Shown here: positions 21,856-32,892 of the stretch, piece by piece
How the letters are laid out: the number at the start of each line of letters is the position of its first letter
How positions within the stretch are numbered: the first letter of the stretch is position 1
From: Thereva unica
Lineage: Eukaryota; Arthropoda; Insecta; Diptera; Therevidae
Length of the DNA: 64,000 nucleotides
NCBI GenBank assembly: GCA_949987705.1
Contig: OX465282.1
Location: 14,372,501-14,436,500 of the forward strand
Direction: 5' to 3'
The notes under the pieces: model-generated
Told to the model about the DNA's origin: nothing
Databases searched by the model: none
The model's input: the letters and a program-made list of their open reading frames with translations, nothing else
Translations under genes and position numbers: made by a program

Positions 21856-24706
21856 ATGAATATTTACTATCAAAATTGTCGCGGGTTAAGAAGCAAGCTT
21901 TCTGACCTACGTCTGAGTATTCTAACTGATAATTATGATGTAATGATACTTACAGAGACATGGCTCAGGGCGGGAATAGGTGACAGTGAAATTTTTGACG
22001 AACGCTATACAATATTTCGAAGGGATCGTTGTTCGTCAACCTCGACAAAAAAGGATGGTGGAGGCGTATTGGTAGCGGTTAAAAAGGAAATCTCAGCTTC
22101 TAGACGCTTCGACTGGGAAAGTCGCTCACTTGAGGAGATTGTGCTGCAGTTCCCCAACCTTGATCACGGTTTAATTCTTGTAGCTTGCTATATCCCACCC
22201 CTGTCTAATTCCACGGTCTACATATCTCACTTTGCCAAATGCTATGATTTTGTCACAGATTTTCCTGACTCAAATATTTTACTTATAGGGGACTATAACC
22301 TACCTAATCTAAAATGGAATTTCAATTCAGCCTTAGATGAAGCTACATTAGTTGATACATCATCAGACACATCTGAAAACCTACTTAATGTTATGTCCTT
22401 ATTAAATCTAACGCAACGTAACCATGTTTTGAATGTCTGCGATCGTATTCTTGACCTTGTCTTGACTGATGTAAAGTGTTGTGTTCAGCGCTGTGATGAA
22501 CCTCTTGTAAGCATTGACCCTTACCACCCAGCGTTAATATGTAGCCTGCCGATAAAACCTAGAACAAATTACCTACCTAAATATAATGTTCCCAAACACA
22601 ATTTCTTTAAAGCTAATTATGATGACATAAATATGGAAATACAATTTAAATTGGGACCACAATTTAAAAAACCTTAATGTAAGTAATGCCGTAGATTATT
22701 TCTACCAAACTATTTATAATATAATTGAGGCTAATGTACCTCTTCAGAGAATACGTGCTACTAAACAGCCAGTTTGGTTTTCCCCTGAACTGCGTCATGA
22801 ACTGAAGGTGAAAGTTAAACACTGGAAGAAATGGAAGATATATGGAAGCAGATATAACTACGAAAAATTTTCAAAATCTCGTAGCCGTGTCAAACAACTA
22901 TTGAAATCGTGTTATGAAGCATATCTGCACAAGGTTGAAGTATCCACAAAAAATAACATAAAATTCTTTTGGAAACATGTTAATGAATTAAAAAATAGCA
23001 AAGCTGGATACCCATCGTCCATGAATTACAATGACCACTTCTCCGAAGACCCTTCGGTCATTTGTGAAATGTTCGCAACCTTTTTCTCTTCAGTGTTTGA
23101 ACCTACATCGTTGAATGCATATAATATATCTAGATTGGATCGCTTACCCGACCTGAATCCATCCAATTCCTTGTCGACTATCACCTTTAGTGAGACTGAT
23201 GTGAGATCAGCACTCATGACTCTCGATGGTAGTAAAGGCTCGGGTCCTGATAAAATTAGCCCGGTTTTCCTGCGAAACACTGCTTCCTCAATCTACAAGC
23301 CGCTTACTATCATTTTCAACAGAAGTATACTCGAGGGTCATTTCCCTGTGATATGGAAAACCGCGAATATATCACCAATTCATAAGTCAGGACCTAAAAG
23401 TGATGTATTGAACTATAGACCTATCTCTTTACTCTCATCCGTAGCTAAAACCTTTGAGCGATTAGTGCATGGTAGAGTCTATTACTTTTTCAAGCACATA
23501 TTTAACCCCAGTCAACATGGCTTTGTAAAGTCCAAATCAACTGAGACTAATCTTTTAATATATTCGAACTTTCTATTCCAATCTATGGACGTTGGCATCC
23601 CTGTTGATTCCATATACACAGATTTCAGGAAAGCCTTTGATAAAGTAGACCATATGTTGATGCTGGAAAAACTGTGTTTTAATGGAGTCAAAGGTAATCT
23701 GCTACGATGGTTTTCATCTTATCTAGAACATAGGCTTCAGTCTGTTGTTTTGAATGGTGTCTCTTCCTCGGTTATTCGGATCAGTTCAGGAATTCCACAA
23801 GGATCTATCCTGGGCCCACTGCTCTTCATCATTTTTATAAATGACATTCAGCAGTGTTTTCACCACAGCCAAACCTTGCTTTTTGCCGATGACCTAAAAA
23901 TATATAAACAAATAAATACTACGGAAGATTGTCAACTGCTGCAAGATGATATCATCCGATTCCAAAACTATTGTCATGACAACAAACTCTTTCTTGCATT
24001 AGATAAATGTCAAGTCATTAGCTTTACAAGAAATACTAGCCATGTCAGTTTTGACTACACACTAAATAACACTATTCTTAATAGAGTAAAGCACATACGT
24101 GATCTTGGTGTTATTTTTGACAGCAAGTTGATTTTCGACTTACATATTAACTATATTGTATCTAAAGCATACAAGATGCTTGGCTTCATACTTAGATCGA
24201 CCAGGAATTTTAAACAGCTTTCGACTTACCGTCTATTGTACCAATCGTTAGTAAGATCACACTTGGAGTATGCTTCATCCATCTGGAACCCATACTACAA
24301 TGTTTATAGTAATAAAATTGAAATGCTACAGAAAAAATTTACGAGAGCACTGAGTTTCCGCCTAAAATATGGCAACTTGTCCTACGACGCCAGATTAATA
24401 AAGACATCCCTTACTAGTCTTGAGGATCGACGATCTCTCCACGATGCTGTAATTCTCAAAAAAATTATAACATCCGTGATTGATTCCCCTGATCTTTTAT
24501 TTCAAGTTTGTTTCCGGATCCCGACCCGAGCCACTCGTTCGAAAGACCTATTTCTACTTAATAAAGCTAGAACCAACGCCGGTCAGAGAGCACCACTGTA
24601 CAGAATGTGTGAACAGTATAATAGTAAGTTTCTTGAAATAGATATATGTAATACCAAAGAGGCTGAATTTAAGCGTAAAATCTTAAATATTCTGAGTAAT
24701 CATTAG
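21856..24706 (+). pseudogene. CR1 ORF2 (endonuclease-reverse transcriptase), single frameshift
   Basis: The conserved start is the ATG at 21856, giving MNIYYQNCRGLRSK. Endonuclease motifs ILTETWLRAG, GGGVLVAVKK, LLIGDYNLPN and DPYHPALI are present to about 22535. A single frameshift near 22630-22645 separates this from the downstream frame, which resumes at once and runs to 24706. RT motifs are HKSGPKSDVLNYRPIS, TDFRKAFDKVDH, SGIPQGSILGPLLF and LFADDLKIYK. The tail, with RSHLEYASSIWNPYY, is complete to the stop. Apart from the one frameshift it is full length for a CR1 ORF2, so it is a much younger copy than the one at 17461. Confidence 0.88.
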
Positions 24707-24995
24707 TAATAATCATTTAAATTTATTGATCGTGTTCATAACTTAAGATATACTAGTTGTAATTCAGAAATTTTTTTTTTTTTCGTTTTCTCTTTTTTTG
24801 TTTTTTATTCCTTGTAGCACATATCAGTTTTGTACAATTGTATCATTCATTGGTAAGCGGTATTTGTCTTAGTAGGAAACGTTTAGGATATATATTGTTA
24901 CGTTATCTTGTTATTTATTATCTTTATCTATTTTTGCAATGTGTATCTGTTGTTTCTTCAATAAATAAATAAATAAACAATAAATAAATAAATAA

Positions 24996-25001
<6 letters not shown>

Positions 25002-25048
<47 letters not shown>
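25002..25048 (+). repeat. (TA)n microsatellite
   Basis: Pure alternating TA between the CR1 tail and the octamer array. Confidence 0.95.
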
Positions 25049-25050
<2 letters not shown>

Positions 25051-28000
25051 GCGGGAGTGCGGGAATGCGGGAGGGGAGTGCGGGAATGCGGGAGTGCGGG
25101 AATGCGGGAATGCGGGAGTGCGGGAGTGCGGGAATGCGGGAGTGCGGGAATGCGGGAGTGCGGGAATGCGGGAGTGCGGGAATGCGGGAGTGCGGGAATG
25201 CGGGAATGCGGGAGTGCGGGAGTGCGGGAGTGCGGGAGTGCGGGAGTGCGGGAGTGCGGGAATGCGGGAATGCGGGAATGCGGGAGTGCGGGAATGCGGG
25301 AGTGCGGGAATGCGGGAGTGCGGGAGTGCGGGAATGCGGGAGTGCGGGAGTGCGGGAATGCGGGAGTGCGGGAATGCGGGAGTGCGGGAATGCGGGAATG
25401 CGGGAGTGCGGGAATGCGGGAATGCGGGAGTGCGGGAGTGCGGGAATGCGGGAATGCGGGAGTGCGGAAATGCGGGAATGCGGGAGTGCGGGAATGCGGG
25501 AATGCGGGACTGCGGGAGTGCGGGAATGCGGGAGTGCGGGAATGCGGGAGTGCGGGAATGCGGGAGTGCGGGAATGCGGGAGTGCGGGAATGCTGGAGTG
25601 CGGGAGTGCGGTAGTGTGGGAGTGCGGGAATGCGGGAATGCGGGAGTGCGGGAATGCGGGAATGCGGGAGTGCGGGAATGCGGGAGTGCGGGAGTGCGGG
25701 AATGCGGGAGTGCGGGAATGCGGGAATGCGGGAGTGCGGGAATGCGGGAGTGCGGAAATGCGGGAATGCGGGAGTGCGGGAATGCGGGAATGCGGGACTG
25801 CGGGAGTGCGGGAATGCGGGAGTGCGGGAATGCGGGAGTGCGGGAATGCGGGAGTGCGGGAATGCGGGAATGCGGGAGTGCGGGAGTGCGGGAATGCGGG
25901 AATGCGGGAGTGCGGTAGTGCGGGAATGCGGGAGTGCGGGAATGCGGGAGTGCGGGAATGCGGGAATGCGGGAGTGCGGGAATGCGGGAATGCGGGAGTG
26001 CGGGAATGCGGGAATGCGGGAGTGCGGGAATGCGGAAATGCGGGAATGCGGGAATGCGGGAGTGCGGGAATGCGGGAATGCGGGAGTGCGGGAATGCGGG
26101 AGTGCGGGAGTGCGGGAATGCGGGAATGCGGGAGTGCGGGAATGCGGGAATGCGGGAGTGCGGGAATGCGGGAGTGCGGGAATGCGGGAGTGCGGGAGTG
26201 CGGGAATGCGGGAATGCGGGAATGCGGGAGTGCGGGAATGCGGGAGTGCGGGAATGCGGGAGTGCGGGAATGCGGGAGTGCGGGAATGCGGGAGCGCGGG
26301 AATGCGGGAATGCGAGTGCGGGAATGCGGGAATGCGGGAATGCGGGAGTGCGGGAATGCGGGAGTGCGGGAGTGCAGGAATGCGGGAGTGCGGGAATGCG
26401 GGAATGCGGGAGTGCGGGAGTGCGGGAATGCGGGAATGCGGGAATGGCGGGAGTGCGGGAATGCGGGAGTGCGGGAATGCGGGAGTGCGGGAATGCGGGA
26501 ATGCGGGAATGGGAGTGCGGGAATGCGGGAGTGCGGGAATGCGGGAATGCGGGAGTGCGGGAATGCGGGAGTGCGGGAGTGCAGGAATGCGGGAGTGCGG
26601 GAATGCGGGAATGCGGGAGTGCGGGAGTGCGGGAATGCGGGAATGCGGGAATGGCGGGAGTGCGGGAATGCGGGAATGCGGGAATGCGGGAATGCGGGAG
26701 TGCGGGAATGCGGGAGTGCGGGAATGCGGGAGTGCGGGAATGCGGGAATGCGGGAGTGCGGGAATGCGGGAATGCGGGAATGCGGGAGCGCGGGAATGCG
26801 GGAGTGCGGGAATGCGGGAGTGCGGGAGTGCGGGAATGCGGGAATGCGGGAGTGCGGGAATGCGGGAGTGCGGGAATGCGGGAATGCGGGAGTGCGGGAA
26901 TGCGGGAGTGCGGGAGTGCAGGAATGCGGGAATGCGGGAGTGCGGGAGTGCGGGAATGCGGGAGTGCGGGAATGCGGGAATGCGGGAGTGCGGGAATGCG
27001 GGAATGCGGGAGTGCGGGAATGCGGGAGTGCGGGAATGCGGGAATGCGGGAATGCGGGAGTGCGGGAGTGCGGGAATGCGGGAGTGCGGGAGTGCGGGAG
27101 TGCGGGAATGCGGGAATGCGGGAGTGCGGGAATGCGGGAGTGCGGGAATGCGGGAATGCGGGAGTGCGGGAATGCGGGAATGCGGGAGTGCGGGAGTGCG
27201 GGAATGCGGGAATGCGGGAGTGCGGGAATGCGGGAGTGCGGGAATGCGGGAGTGCGGGAATGCGGGAATGCGGGAGTGCGGGAATGCGGGAGTGCGGGAG
27301 TGCGGGAATGCGGGAGTGCGGGAATGCGGGAATGCGGGAGTGCGGGAATGCGGGAGTGCGGGAATGCGGGAGTGCGGGAATGCGGGAATGCGGGAGTGCG
27401 GGAATGCGGGAGTGCGGGAGTGCGGGAATGCGGGAGTGCGGGAATGCGGGAGTGCGGGAATGCGGGAGTGCGGGAATGCGGGAGTGCGGGAATGCGGGAA
27501 TGCGGGAATGCGGGAGTGCGGGAATGCGGGAATGCGGGAGTGCGGGAATGCGGGAGTGCGGGAGTGCGGGAATGCGGGAGTGCGGGAATGCGGGAGTGCG
27601 GGAGTGCGGGAATGCGGGAGTGCGGGAATGCGGGAGTGCGGGAATGCGGGAGTGCGGGAATGCGGGAGTGCGGGAATGCGGGAATGCGGGAGTGCGGGAG
27701 TGCGGGAATGCGGGAATGCGGGAGTGCGGGAATGCGGGAATGCGGGAATGCGGGAGTGCGGGAGTGCGGGAATGCGGGAGTGCGGGAATGCGGGAGTGCG
27801 GGAATGCGGGAGTGCGGGAATGCGGGAGTGCGGGAATGCGGGAATGCGGGAATGCGGGAGTGCGGGAATGCGGGAATGCGGGAGTGCGGGAATGCGGGAG
27901 TGCGGGAATGCGGGAGTGCGGGAGTGCGGGAATGCGGGAGTGCGGGAATGCGGGAGTGCGGGAATGCGGGAGTGCGGGAGTGCGGGAATGCGGGAGTGCG

Positions 28001-30603
28001 GGAATGCGGGAGTGCGGGAATGCGGGAATGCGGGAGTGCGGGAATGCGGGAATGCGGGAGTGCGGGAATGCGGGAATGCGGGAATGCGGGAATGCGGGAA
28101 TGCGGGAATGCGGGAGTGCGGGAATGCGGGAGTGCGGGAATGCGGGAGTGCGGGAATGCGGGAATGCGGGAGTGCGGGAATGCGGGAGTGCGGGAATGCG
28201 GGAGTGCGGGAATGCGGGAATGCGGGAGTGCGGGAGTGCGGGAATGCGGGAGTGCGGGAATGCGGGAATGCGGAAATGCGGGAGTGCGGGAATGCGGGAG
28301 TGCGGGAATGCGGGAATGCGGGAATGCGGGAGTGCGGGAGTGCGGGAATGCGGGAATGCGGGAGTGCGGGAGTGCGGGAATGCGGGAGTGCGGGAGTGCG
28401 GGAATGCGGGAATGCGGGAGTGCGGGAGTGCGGGAATGCGGGAATGCGGGAGTGCGGGAATGCGGGAATGCGGGAATGCGGGAGTGCGGGAGTGCGGGAA
28501 TGCGGGAGTGCGGGAATGCGGGAGTGCGGGAATGCGGGAGTGCGGGAATGCGGGAGTGCGGGAATGCGGGAATGCGGGAATGCGGGAGTGCGGGAATGCG
28601 GGAATGCGGGAGTGCGGGAATGCGGGAGTGCGGGAATGCGGGAGTGCGGGAGTGCGGGAATGCGGGAGTGCGGGAATGCGGGAGTGCGGGAATGCGGGAG
28701 TGCGGGAGTGCGGGAATGCGGGAGTGCGGGAATGCGGGAGTGCGGGAATGCGGGAATGCGGGAGTGCGGGAATGCGGGAATGCGGGAGTGCGGGAATGCG
28801 GGAATGCGGGAATGCGGGAATGCGGGAATGCGGGAGTGCGGGAATGCGGGAGTGCGGGAATGCGGGAGTGCGGGAATGCGGGAATGCGGGAGTGCGGGAA
28901 TGCGGGAGTGCGGGAATGCGGGAGTGCGGGAATGCGGGAGTGCGGGAGTGCGGGAATGCGGGAGTGCGGGAATGCGGGAATGCGGAAATGCGGGAGTGCG
29001 GGAATGCGGGAGTGCGGGAATGCGGGAATGCGGGAATGCGGGAGTGCGGGAGTGCGGGAATGCGGGAGTGCGGGAGTGCGGGAATGCGGGAATGCGGGAG
29101 TGCGGGAATGCGGGAATGCGGGAGTGCGGGAGTGCGGGAATGCGGGAATGCGGGAGTGCGGGAATGCGGGAATGCGGGAGTGCGGGAGTGCGGGAATGCG
29201 GGAGTGCGGGAATGCGGGAGTGCGGGAATGCGGGAATGCGGGAATGCGGGAGTGCGGGAATGCGGGAATGCGGGAGTGCGGGAATGCGGGAATGCGGGAG
29301 TGCGGGAGTGCGGGAATGCGGGAGTGCGGGAATGCGGGAATGCGGGAATGCGGGAGTGCGGGAATGCGGGAGTGCGGGAATGCGGCAATGCGGGAATGCG
29401 GGAATGCGGCAATGCGGGAATGCGGGAATGCGGGAGTGCGGGAGTGCGGGAATGCGGGAGTGCGGGAATGCGGGAGTGCGGGAATGCGGGAATGCGGGAG
29501 TGCGGGAGTGCGGGAATGCGGGAGTGCGGGAATGCGGGAGTGCGGGAATGCGGGAGTGCGGGAATGCGGGAATGCGGGAATGCGGGAGTGCGGGAATGCG
29601 GGAGTGCGGGAATGCAGGAGTGCGGGAATGCGGGAGTGCGGGAGTGCGGGAATGCGGGAGTGCGGGAATGCGGGAGTGCGGGAATGCGGGAATGCGGGAA
29701 TGCGGGAGTGCGGGAATGCGGGAATGCGGGAATGCGGGAGTGCGGGAATGCGGGAGTGCGGGAATGCGGGAATGCGGGAGTGCGGGAATGCGGGAGTGCG
29801 GGAATGCGGGAATGCAGGAGTGCGGGAGTGCGGGAATGCGGCAATGCGGGAATGCGGGAATGCGGGAATGCGGGAGTGCGGGAATGCGGGAGTGCGGGAA
29901 TGCGGGAATGCGGGAGTGCGGGAATGCGGGAGTGCGGGAATGCGGGAGTGCGGGAATGCGGGAGTGCGGGAATGCGGGAGTGCGGGAGTGCGGGAATGCG
30001 GGAATGCGGGAGTGCGGGAATGCGGGAGTGCGGGAATGCGGGAGTGCGGGAATGCGGGAATGCGGGAATGCGGGAGTGCGGGAATGCGGGAGTGCGGGAA
30101 TGCGGGAGTGCGGGAATGCGGGAATGCGGGAGTGCGGGAATGCGGCAATGCGGGAGTGCGGGAATGCGGGAGTGCGGGAATGCGGGAGTGCGGGAATGCG
30201 GGAATGCGGGAATGCGGGAATGCGGGAATGCGGGAGTGCGGGAATGCGGGAGTGCGGGAATGCGGGAGTGCGGGAATGCGGGAGTACGGGAATGCGGGAG
30301 TGCGGGAATGCGGGAATGCGGGAATGCGGGAGTGCGGGAATGCGGGAGTGCGGGAATGCGGGAATGCGGGAGTGCGGGAATGCGGGAATGCGGGAGTGCG
30401 GGAATGCGGGAATGCGGGAATGCGGGAGTGCGGGAATGCGGGAATGCGGGAGTGCGGGAATGCGGGAGTGCGGGAATGCGGGAATGCGGGAGTGCGGGAA
30501 TGCGGGAGTGCGGGAATGCGGGAGTGCGGAAATGCGGGAATGCGGGAATGCGGGAGTGCGGGAGTGCGGGAATGCGGGAATGCGGATGCGGGAGTGCGGG
30601 AAT
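25051..30603 (+). repeat. 5.55-kb tandem array of GGGAATGC / GGGAGTGC octamers (about 694 units)
   Basis: Nearly the whole interval is 8-bp units of just two main types, differing by an A/G transition at the fifth base and arranged aperiodically. Rare variants (GGAAATGC, GGGACTGC, GGCAATGC, GCAGG, GGTAGTGC) and small phase-breaking indels act as tags. They cluster at 25070 and 26311-26655, with one more at 30584. The tags reveal segmental duplications with offsets of 288 bp (25468/25756 and 25510/25798), 207 bp (26446/26653), 120 bp (27241/27361) and about 712-720 bp (28274/28986). The plus strand has a GGG every 8 nt, separated by 5-nt loops, a continuous G-quadruplex consensus. The array contains no stop codon in any frame, so the very long open frames across it are meaningless. 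Confidence 0.97.
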
Positions 30604-30647
30604 CTAAATTATCTAAAATCTTAGGGTCAAATATGAAAGTTATAAAC

Positions 30648-31020
30648 ATATAGTGCCCCATTTATACATAAATATGAGGTTTTCTTAAAATTTGTAAAAA
30701 TGGTAAAAAATATCTTGTTTGTAGTTTGCATGATAAGTTTTGTTCTAAAACTTGCGTTATAGTTTTGTTTGTGTTTAAAAAGAGCCAAAATTAAGAATTG
30801 TAATGTTTATTTTGACTACAACATAAATAAAAAAACCAATCTTCGAGGTGGGCAAAAGGCTGATTTTGTAATTTTTTTTAAATCTTTATACCATCTGGGG
30901 CACCTCTTAACATGCAATGAGGTGAATAATATTTTTTGTCTTCATTTGTAAGCTAAAATGACAACTTTCTGCAGGTATGCCCTAGCCGTTGTAAAAAAAC
31001 AGTTTTTTCACTCCACCCTA

Positions 31021-31022
<2 letters not shown>
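30648..31022 (-). repeat. Right arm of 375-bp inverted repeat
   Basis: Inverted partner of 20645-21018, ending CACTCCACCC then TAATATAT. The 45-bp spacer 30604-30647 between the array and the arm is unique sequence. Confidence 0.9.

Positions 31023-31092
<70 letters not shown>
31020..31092 (+). repeat. (TA)n microsatellite, left flank of R1-like element
   Basis: About 70 bp of TA with one ATGTATA interruption, directly abutting the R1-like 5' end at 31093. Confidence 0.95.
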
Positions 31093-31094
<2 letters not shown>

Positions 31095-31320
31095 CCTCAC
31101 CTCGTATCTACACCTTGTCGTGGTGGTGAGGCTTCTTCCTAACTAAGATAGATACACGAAATCCCAAGGTGGAAACAATCGTGCTGAGGGGATGTATGGT
31201 ACTGCGTCAGTGTACCGCTAACGATGAACTCCGAATACCAGGGGACCTTCGGTTTCAATGTAGCCTTCCCGTGGTAATGCGGAGCTCTGCCATGGGTGAC
31301 TGTCCTTTCTCGCGCAACTC

Positions 31321-32892
31321 GTGGGATTCAACATAGAGAAACACACAAAAACCAATGAGGTTGGAGCACCTCCCAAAGCTCCAAACACAGCCAGGGCTTT
31401 TATAGTCCAACAAAGGGCGACTCCGGAAGATGGTAACTCCATCCAAAGGAGCAGAAAGACGGTGAGAACACCACCACCAAAGAGTGCTAAGGACCAGGAG
31501 CATCCCGGTTCTGAGCAACAAAGTGCGGCTCAAGAAGGAAATCCAAATTCCGTTCCTAGGAGCAACAAAACGGTTAGAACACCGCCATTAAAGTGCATCA
31601 AGGACCTTGGGTCAGCGGAAAATGGCGAAGTGAGGGTGAGCACTCCGGCGACCACAGCGGAGGAGGCTCAATCATCCCCTTTTGATAAATTAGGGGTTAT
31701 GATAAGAGACCTCATGGAGTATGTCGACGCAAAGAAAAACGTCGAGCTCGCCATAAAGGAGAAAATTAGGCGGGTTAGGTCTACCTACCTCAAGGCCAAG
31801 GAGGAAATAACTACCCAGCAGAGGGCGAAAGAGCTGAAGGATACGTCGGCTCAAACAGAAGTTTCGCCGCACAAAAAAGAGAGCCGTTCAACCGGGGATG
31901 CTGTAGAGAAACGGCCCCAAGAAAAGAGCAAAGAGCCGCGGCCGCACAAGCGCCGTAGAGAGCTCAACGAGGAGGTGCAGCTGCAGCAGCACACCCCCAA
32001 GAGAAAAAAGGGAAAGACTCCCGACGCAGTGGCCGAGCCAGCCCCGATACAGGCGGCACGCCCGGTTGAATGCGAGAGTGGGAACCGGGAAAGCTCTGCC
32101 TGGAAGAAGGTGGAAAGAAAAAAGAGGAAGAAAAAGAAAAGAAGACTCAAAGAGGCCAACAAGCTGAGGCAAAGGACCCGGTCGGATGCAATTATCATCA
32201 CGACCAAAGGGGAAGCAACGTACGCGGAGATCCTTCGCAAGGTGAGGACAGATGCCTCCCTGGCGGAACTGGGAAACAGCGTAAATAGAGTTAGGAGAAC
32301 GCAAAAGGGCGATCTCCTGCTAGAGCTAAAGAGGGGAGATGCTAAGACCGGGGACTTAGAACAGAAGGTTAAAGCATCGATTAACGGGGTGGCTGAAGTG
32401 AGAGCCAGTACAAATACGGTAGTGATCGAGTGTAGAGACTTGGACGAGATCACAACCAAGGAAGAGGTGTGCGAAGCACTGAGGACCCAGCTAGGTCTGA
32501 CGGTCGAGGAAAAGGATGTCCTCAGGCTAAGAGAGTCGTGGGGGGGCACTCAGACGGCGTTTATAAGCCTGCCTGTTGAAGCTGCGAAGAAGGCTATCGC
32601 AGCAGGTAAAGTTCGAGTCGGCTGGGTGGTATGCCGAATGCGGGAGCGGGTATCGCTTAAACCGTGCTTCAAATGCATGAAGTTCGGCCACATAGCGAAA
32701 AACTGCAGCAGCAGCCAGGATAGAGGAAGGCTGTGCCGAGGCTGCGGAAAAGAGGGTCACAAAGTAAAGGAGTGTGACCAAGCTGCCAAATGCCTAATTT
32801 GTAGGGAGGTAGAGGGCAGGGATAGTGGGCACGTGACCGGAGGTAGTAGATGTCCGGCGTACAAGGAGGCACTGAAAAGAAGACGAAGATAA
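31321..32892 (+). CDS. R1-like ORF1 (Gag-like, three CCHC-type zinc knuckles)
   Basis: The open frame of 524 codons has no AUG near its 5' end. The annotated first codon is GTG at 31321, an upstream in-frame TGA is at 31297, and the first in-frame ATG is near 31699 (VMIRDLMEYV). The true start is therefore uncertain. The N-terminal half is Lys/Arg/Glu/Pro-rich and low complexity, with a KKVERKKRKKKKRR tract. A central RRM-like core (about residues 290-430) precedes the C-terminal knuckles CFKCMKFGHIAKNC, CRGCGKEGHKVKEC and a third, CLICREVEGRDSGHV followed by C. This is the standard R1/I-group ORF1 layout, binding element RNA in a nucleoprotein particle. It overlaps ORF2 by 43 nt in a different frame, which implies reinitiation or frameshifting. 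Confidence 0.85.
   Translation: MGFNIEKHTKTNEVGAPPKAPNTARAFIVQQRATPEDGNSIQRSRKTVRTPPPKSAKDQEHPGSEQQSAAQEGNPNSVPRSNKTVRTPPLKCIKDLGSAENGEVRVSTPATTAEEAQSSPFDKLGVMIRDLMEYVDAKKNVELAIKEKIRRVRSTYLKAKEEITTQQRAKELKDTSAQTEVSPHKKESRSTGDAVEKRPQEKSKEPRPHKRRRELNEEVQLQQHTPKRKKGKTPDAVAEPAPIQAARPVECESGNRESSAWKKVERKKRKKKKRRLKEANKLRQRTRSDAIIITTKGEATYAEILRKVRTDASLAELGNSVNRVRRTQKGDLLLELKRGDAKTGDLEQKVKASINGVAEVRASTNTVVIECRDLDEITTKEEVCEALRTQLGLTVEEKDVLRLRESWGGTQTAFISLPVEAAKKAIAAGKVRVGWVVCRMRERVSLKPCFKCMKFGHIAKNCSSSQDRGRLCRGCGKEGHKVKECDQAAKCLICREVEGRDSGHVTGGSRCPAYKEALKRRRR

Noticed and set aside
25051..30603. CRISPR array
   Set aside because: There are no unique spacers between units. The array is a simple 8-bp satellite in an insect genome.
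25051..30603. Relationship of GGGAATGC to human satellite II/III (GGAAT)n
   Set aside because: The resemblance is only a shared GGAAT word. Unit length and context differ, and convergence in simple repeats is expected.
24911..30661. Open frames of 1,500-1,900 codons on both strands encoding repeats such as IPAFPHSRTP or AGMRECGN
   Set aside because: They exist only because the octamer array has no stop codon in any of six frames. Unit length 8 is not a multiple of 3, so every frame reads a periodic peptide. There are no splice, promoter or flanking coding signals.
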